Positions 7,978 through 8,930 of a DNA stretch of 8,930 nucleotides are shown here, piece after piece. Below the pieces are notes generated by a model that did no database searches, was not told the origin of the DNA, and worked only from the letters and a program-made list of their open reading frames with translations. Position numbers and translations under genes: made by a program. Source of the DNA: Pseudomonadota bacterium (GTDB taxonomy: Bacteria; Pseudomonadota; Gammaproteobacteria; Burkholderiales; JABEVD01); NCBI GenBank assembly GCA_021811205.1, contig JAJZPK010000097.1, positions 1-8,930 of the forward strand, written 5' to 3'. How positions within the stretch are numbered: position 1 is the first letter of the stretch; each line of letters opens with the position of its first letter.

Positions 7978-8000
7978 AATTGCGCGACAATTTGTGTCGC
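7978..8000. promoter_or_regulatory. Overlapping inverted repeats, candidate operator of the operon
   Basis: Two perfect inverted repeats share bases. AATTG and CAATT are separated by CGCGA (7978-7992), and GCGACA and TGTCGC are separated by ATTTG (7984-8000). They lie 42-64 bases upstream of the peptidase ATG, where an operator or promoter is expected. No regulator gene adjoins them, so the binding protein, if any, is unknown. Such a compact nested arrangement is unlikely to be wholly chance, but this was not tested. Confidence 0.4.
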
Positions 8001-8088
8001 ATGACCCATGGAAAAGAACTTGCGATTGGATATTTGCTGAAGGAGGAGAAAGCCGAAACTCGGTGCCCAGCACAATAAGTACAGAGAG

Positions 8089-8101
8089 GCAGGTAACCTG
8101 C
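8089..8101. repeat. 13-base odd palindrome GCAGGT-A-ACCTGC
   Basis: The two six-base arms are perfect complements around a central A. The half-site GCAGGT recurs singly at 8125-8130, 8171-8176 and 8365-8370, two of these as GCAGGTCAC. This could be a protein-binding half-site in the region upstream of the operon, or coincidence. Confidence 0.35.
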
Positions 8102-8265
8102 GAATTGCTGCCCGACCATGGGAAGCAGGTCACAGGCGGCTATGGCCGATTTGTTCGCGTAGCCTGTCTGGCAGGTCTCCAACCCGAAGCGGCTTCTCAA
8201 ATGGCTGGTCTTCGGAAACGACGATGGGCAGTAAGTGGCGTAATATTGCCGCGCGACCTTTTACG

Positions 8266-8303
8266 ATGGTATCGAATGGTATGGTATGAAATCATGCCAT
8301 TCG
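8266..8303. repeat. ATGGTAT repeats merging into an 11-base-arm inverted repeat
   Basis: ATGGTAT occurs at 8266-8272, 8276-8282 and 8281-8287, the last two overlapping. The block 8273-8283 (CGAATGGTATG) is an inverted repeat of 8293-8303 (CATGCCATTCG), with one mismatch that would be a G-U pair in plus-strand RNA and a nine-base loop. No T-run follows on either side, so it is not a standard terminator. A binding site or a mobile-element or transfer-related structure is possible. Confidence 0.4.
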
Positions 8304-8422
8304 GTCGTTGAGCATACAAGCTCGCATTTTGCGTGCACTCCTCAGATGAACGCCTGGCCAGATGGCAGGTCACGATTGGCGCCAACATGACGCCTTCGCG
8401 CCCGCATGCATGAATCTTTATT

Positions 8423-8713
8423 TCACCGCCCGAAGATCCGTTTTATCTCCTCCACTTTCTCTCGCATGGTGGGATCCATTTTCACGATGATCTCCAGTAT
8501 CTCGATCAGGTCGTCGACGAAATAGGGCATGCTGACTTCGTTCGCCCACCTCATCTGCTCCCGGGTGCGGATTTCGGCAATGTTGATTCCAGCTCGCGCG
8601 AACTGGCTGCCGAAGATCTTCTTGCCTTCCGCGGTGACTCGCACCCGCCCCGTTGTCAGGTCTTCGATGAAGATGGGGCTGCGCTTCTTCGGCTTGCCGG
8701 GTTCGTCGGTCAT
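8423..8713 (-). CDS. Hypothetical 96-residue protein
   Basis: A small acidic and basic, probably cytoplasmic protein from ATG 8713 to TGA at 8425-8423. The N-terminus is charged (MTDEPGKPKKRS), followed by a short strand-like part with FIEDLTTGRVRVTAEGKKIFG. The C-terminal half (about 55-95) looks helical and amphipathic, with DDLIEILEIIVKMDP and VEEIKRIFGR. It has no cysteines, signal peptide or membrane segment, and I do not recognise the family. It starts 13 bases after the stop of the small membrane-protein gene on the same strand, so the two probably form an operon. The ribosome site is weak (GCGGG about 10 bases upstream). The two may belong to the host or mobile-element backbone and need not be related to the helicase-nuclease operon. 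Frame integrity and spacing support a real gene. Confidence 0.68.
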   Translation of the reverse strand: MTDEPGKPKKRSPIFIEDLTTGRVRVTAEGKKIFGSQFARAGINIAEIRTREQMRWANEVSMPYFVDDLIEILEIIVKMDPTMREKVEEIKRIFGR

Positions 8714-8726
8714 GGAAGGCCCGCGT

Positions 8727-8930
8727 TCATGACGTGGCCGCGAGGTAAATCATGACCATCGCCGTGATCGCCAGGATGACCAGAGCGGCATAGGAAATGT
8801 ACCGGGCATGGCGCTGGTCGGGCGTGTCCGGCATTTTCTTGTCGGCGGTCGCTGTCGCGAGGATTGCACCCGCGGACAGCGTGACGAAACGCTCGTCATC
8901 CAGCAGAATGGTGTGTGCCCGGCCGAACCG
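8727..8930 (-). CDS. Partial small membrane protein, C-terminal 67 residues
   Basis: An open frame enters from the right edge and ends at TGA 8729-8727. The visible part starts RFGRAHTILLDDERFVTLSA and passes through a polar stretch with DKKMPDTPDQRHARY. It ends with one hydrophobic segment of about 20 residues (YISYAALVILAITAMVM, then IYLAATS). This suggests a single-pass, C-tail-anchored protein with most of its mass in the cytoplasm, though the missing N-terminus could hold further segments. The gene is GC-rich (145 of 230 bases at the window end), above the operon average. It is followed after 13 bases by the 96-residue gene. I do not recognise the family. Small proteins of this kind occur in conjugative elements and in many other settings, so no function is assigned. 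Confidence 0.72.
   Translation of the reverse strand, partial: RFGRAHTILLDDERFVTLSAGAILATATADKKMPDTPDQRHARYISYAALVILAITAMVMIYLAATS

Larger units (their letters stand above)
7937..8422. other. 486-base gene-poor region rich in inverted repeats, upstream of the operon
   Basis: No convincing gene is present. The open frames here start mainly at TTG, lack ribosome sites and show no recognisable protein. Visible structure includes two overlapping inverted repeats at 7978-8000, the 13-base odd palindrome at 8089-8101, CGGC/GCCG at 8137-8148, a long imperfect hairpin at 8273-8303, CGCA/TGCG at 8323-8333, CCTG-CCA/TGG-CAGG with a bulge at 8353-8369, and a perfect TTGGCGCCAA at 8376-8385. The part near 7961-8020 is AT-rich (24 of 60 G+C) compared with its surroundings, as expected for a promoter. 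I cannot pick a convincing -35/-10 pair. It most likely holds the operon promoter and operator, and perhaps the end of transcription from the right flank. Confidence 0.5.

Noticed and set aside
7976..8200. A 74-codon minus-strand frame just before the peptidase gene, possibly a leader or small regulator
   Set aside because: The only early start is TTG with no ribosome site. It contains CTYC but no complete zinc-binding or DNA-binding pattern. A leader peptide is not excluded.
7868..8311. A 147-codon plus-strand frame reaching into the gene-poor region
   Set aside because: It starts at TTG without a ribosome site, overlaps the 5' end of the peptidase gene, and its composition is not protein-like.
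8197..8388. A 63-codon minus-strand ATG frame
   Set aside because: Only a weak AAGG lies upstream, the sequence is low in structure-like character, and it covers several inverted repeats.
7937..8422. CRISPR array, tRNA or att-site
   Set aside because: No regularly spaced repeats, no cloverleaf and no long direct repeats were found by eye. The repeats present are short and irregularly spaced.

Overview
The window suggests a Gram-negative bacterium, probably a pseudomonadote. The evidence is purine-rich Shine-Dalgarno sites, tight gene overlaps and protein families common in that phylum. No rRNA, tRNA or housekeeping gene fixes the taxon. GC counted by hand on sampled lines is about 50-63% in the coding blocks and about 63% in the last 230 bases. 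Every gene I can support lies on the minus strand, so transcription runs from high to low coordinates.

Layout in transcription order. (1) 8930-8423 is the right flank. It holds the 3' end of a small protein with one C-terminal membrane segment, then a 96-residue protein of unknown family. (2) 8422-7937 is a gene-poor stretch with several inverted repeats, two of them overlapping just upstream of the next gene. (3) 7936-230 is a three-gene operon. Its first product is a soluble FtsH-like protein: a YbjN-like N-terminal domain, an AAA+-like middle that has lost its nucleotide-binding motifs, and a C-terminal M41 zinc peptidase with all metal ligands. The second is an AddB-like protein with a PD-(D/E)XK nuclease domain. 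The third is an AddA/RecB-like UvrD-family helicase with its own PD-(D/E)XK nuclease. The reading frames overlap at both internal junctions. (4) 229-1 is a 101-base gap and the first 42 codons of a fourth gene that runs off the left edge.

Interpretation. The second and third genes look like a complete, diverged AddAB-type helicase-nuclease with two intact nuclease sites, one active motor and no iron-sulphur cysteines. Joining such a machine to a soluble metallopeptidase with a dead ATPase module is unusual. I am not aware of a named system with this composition. A role in DNA-end processing or defence against invading DNA, with the peptidase as sensor, regulator or effector, is an inference from gene content and not shown by the sequence.
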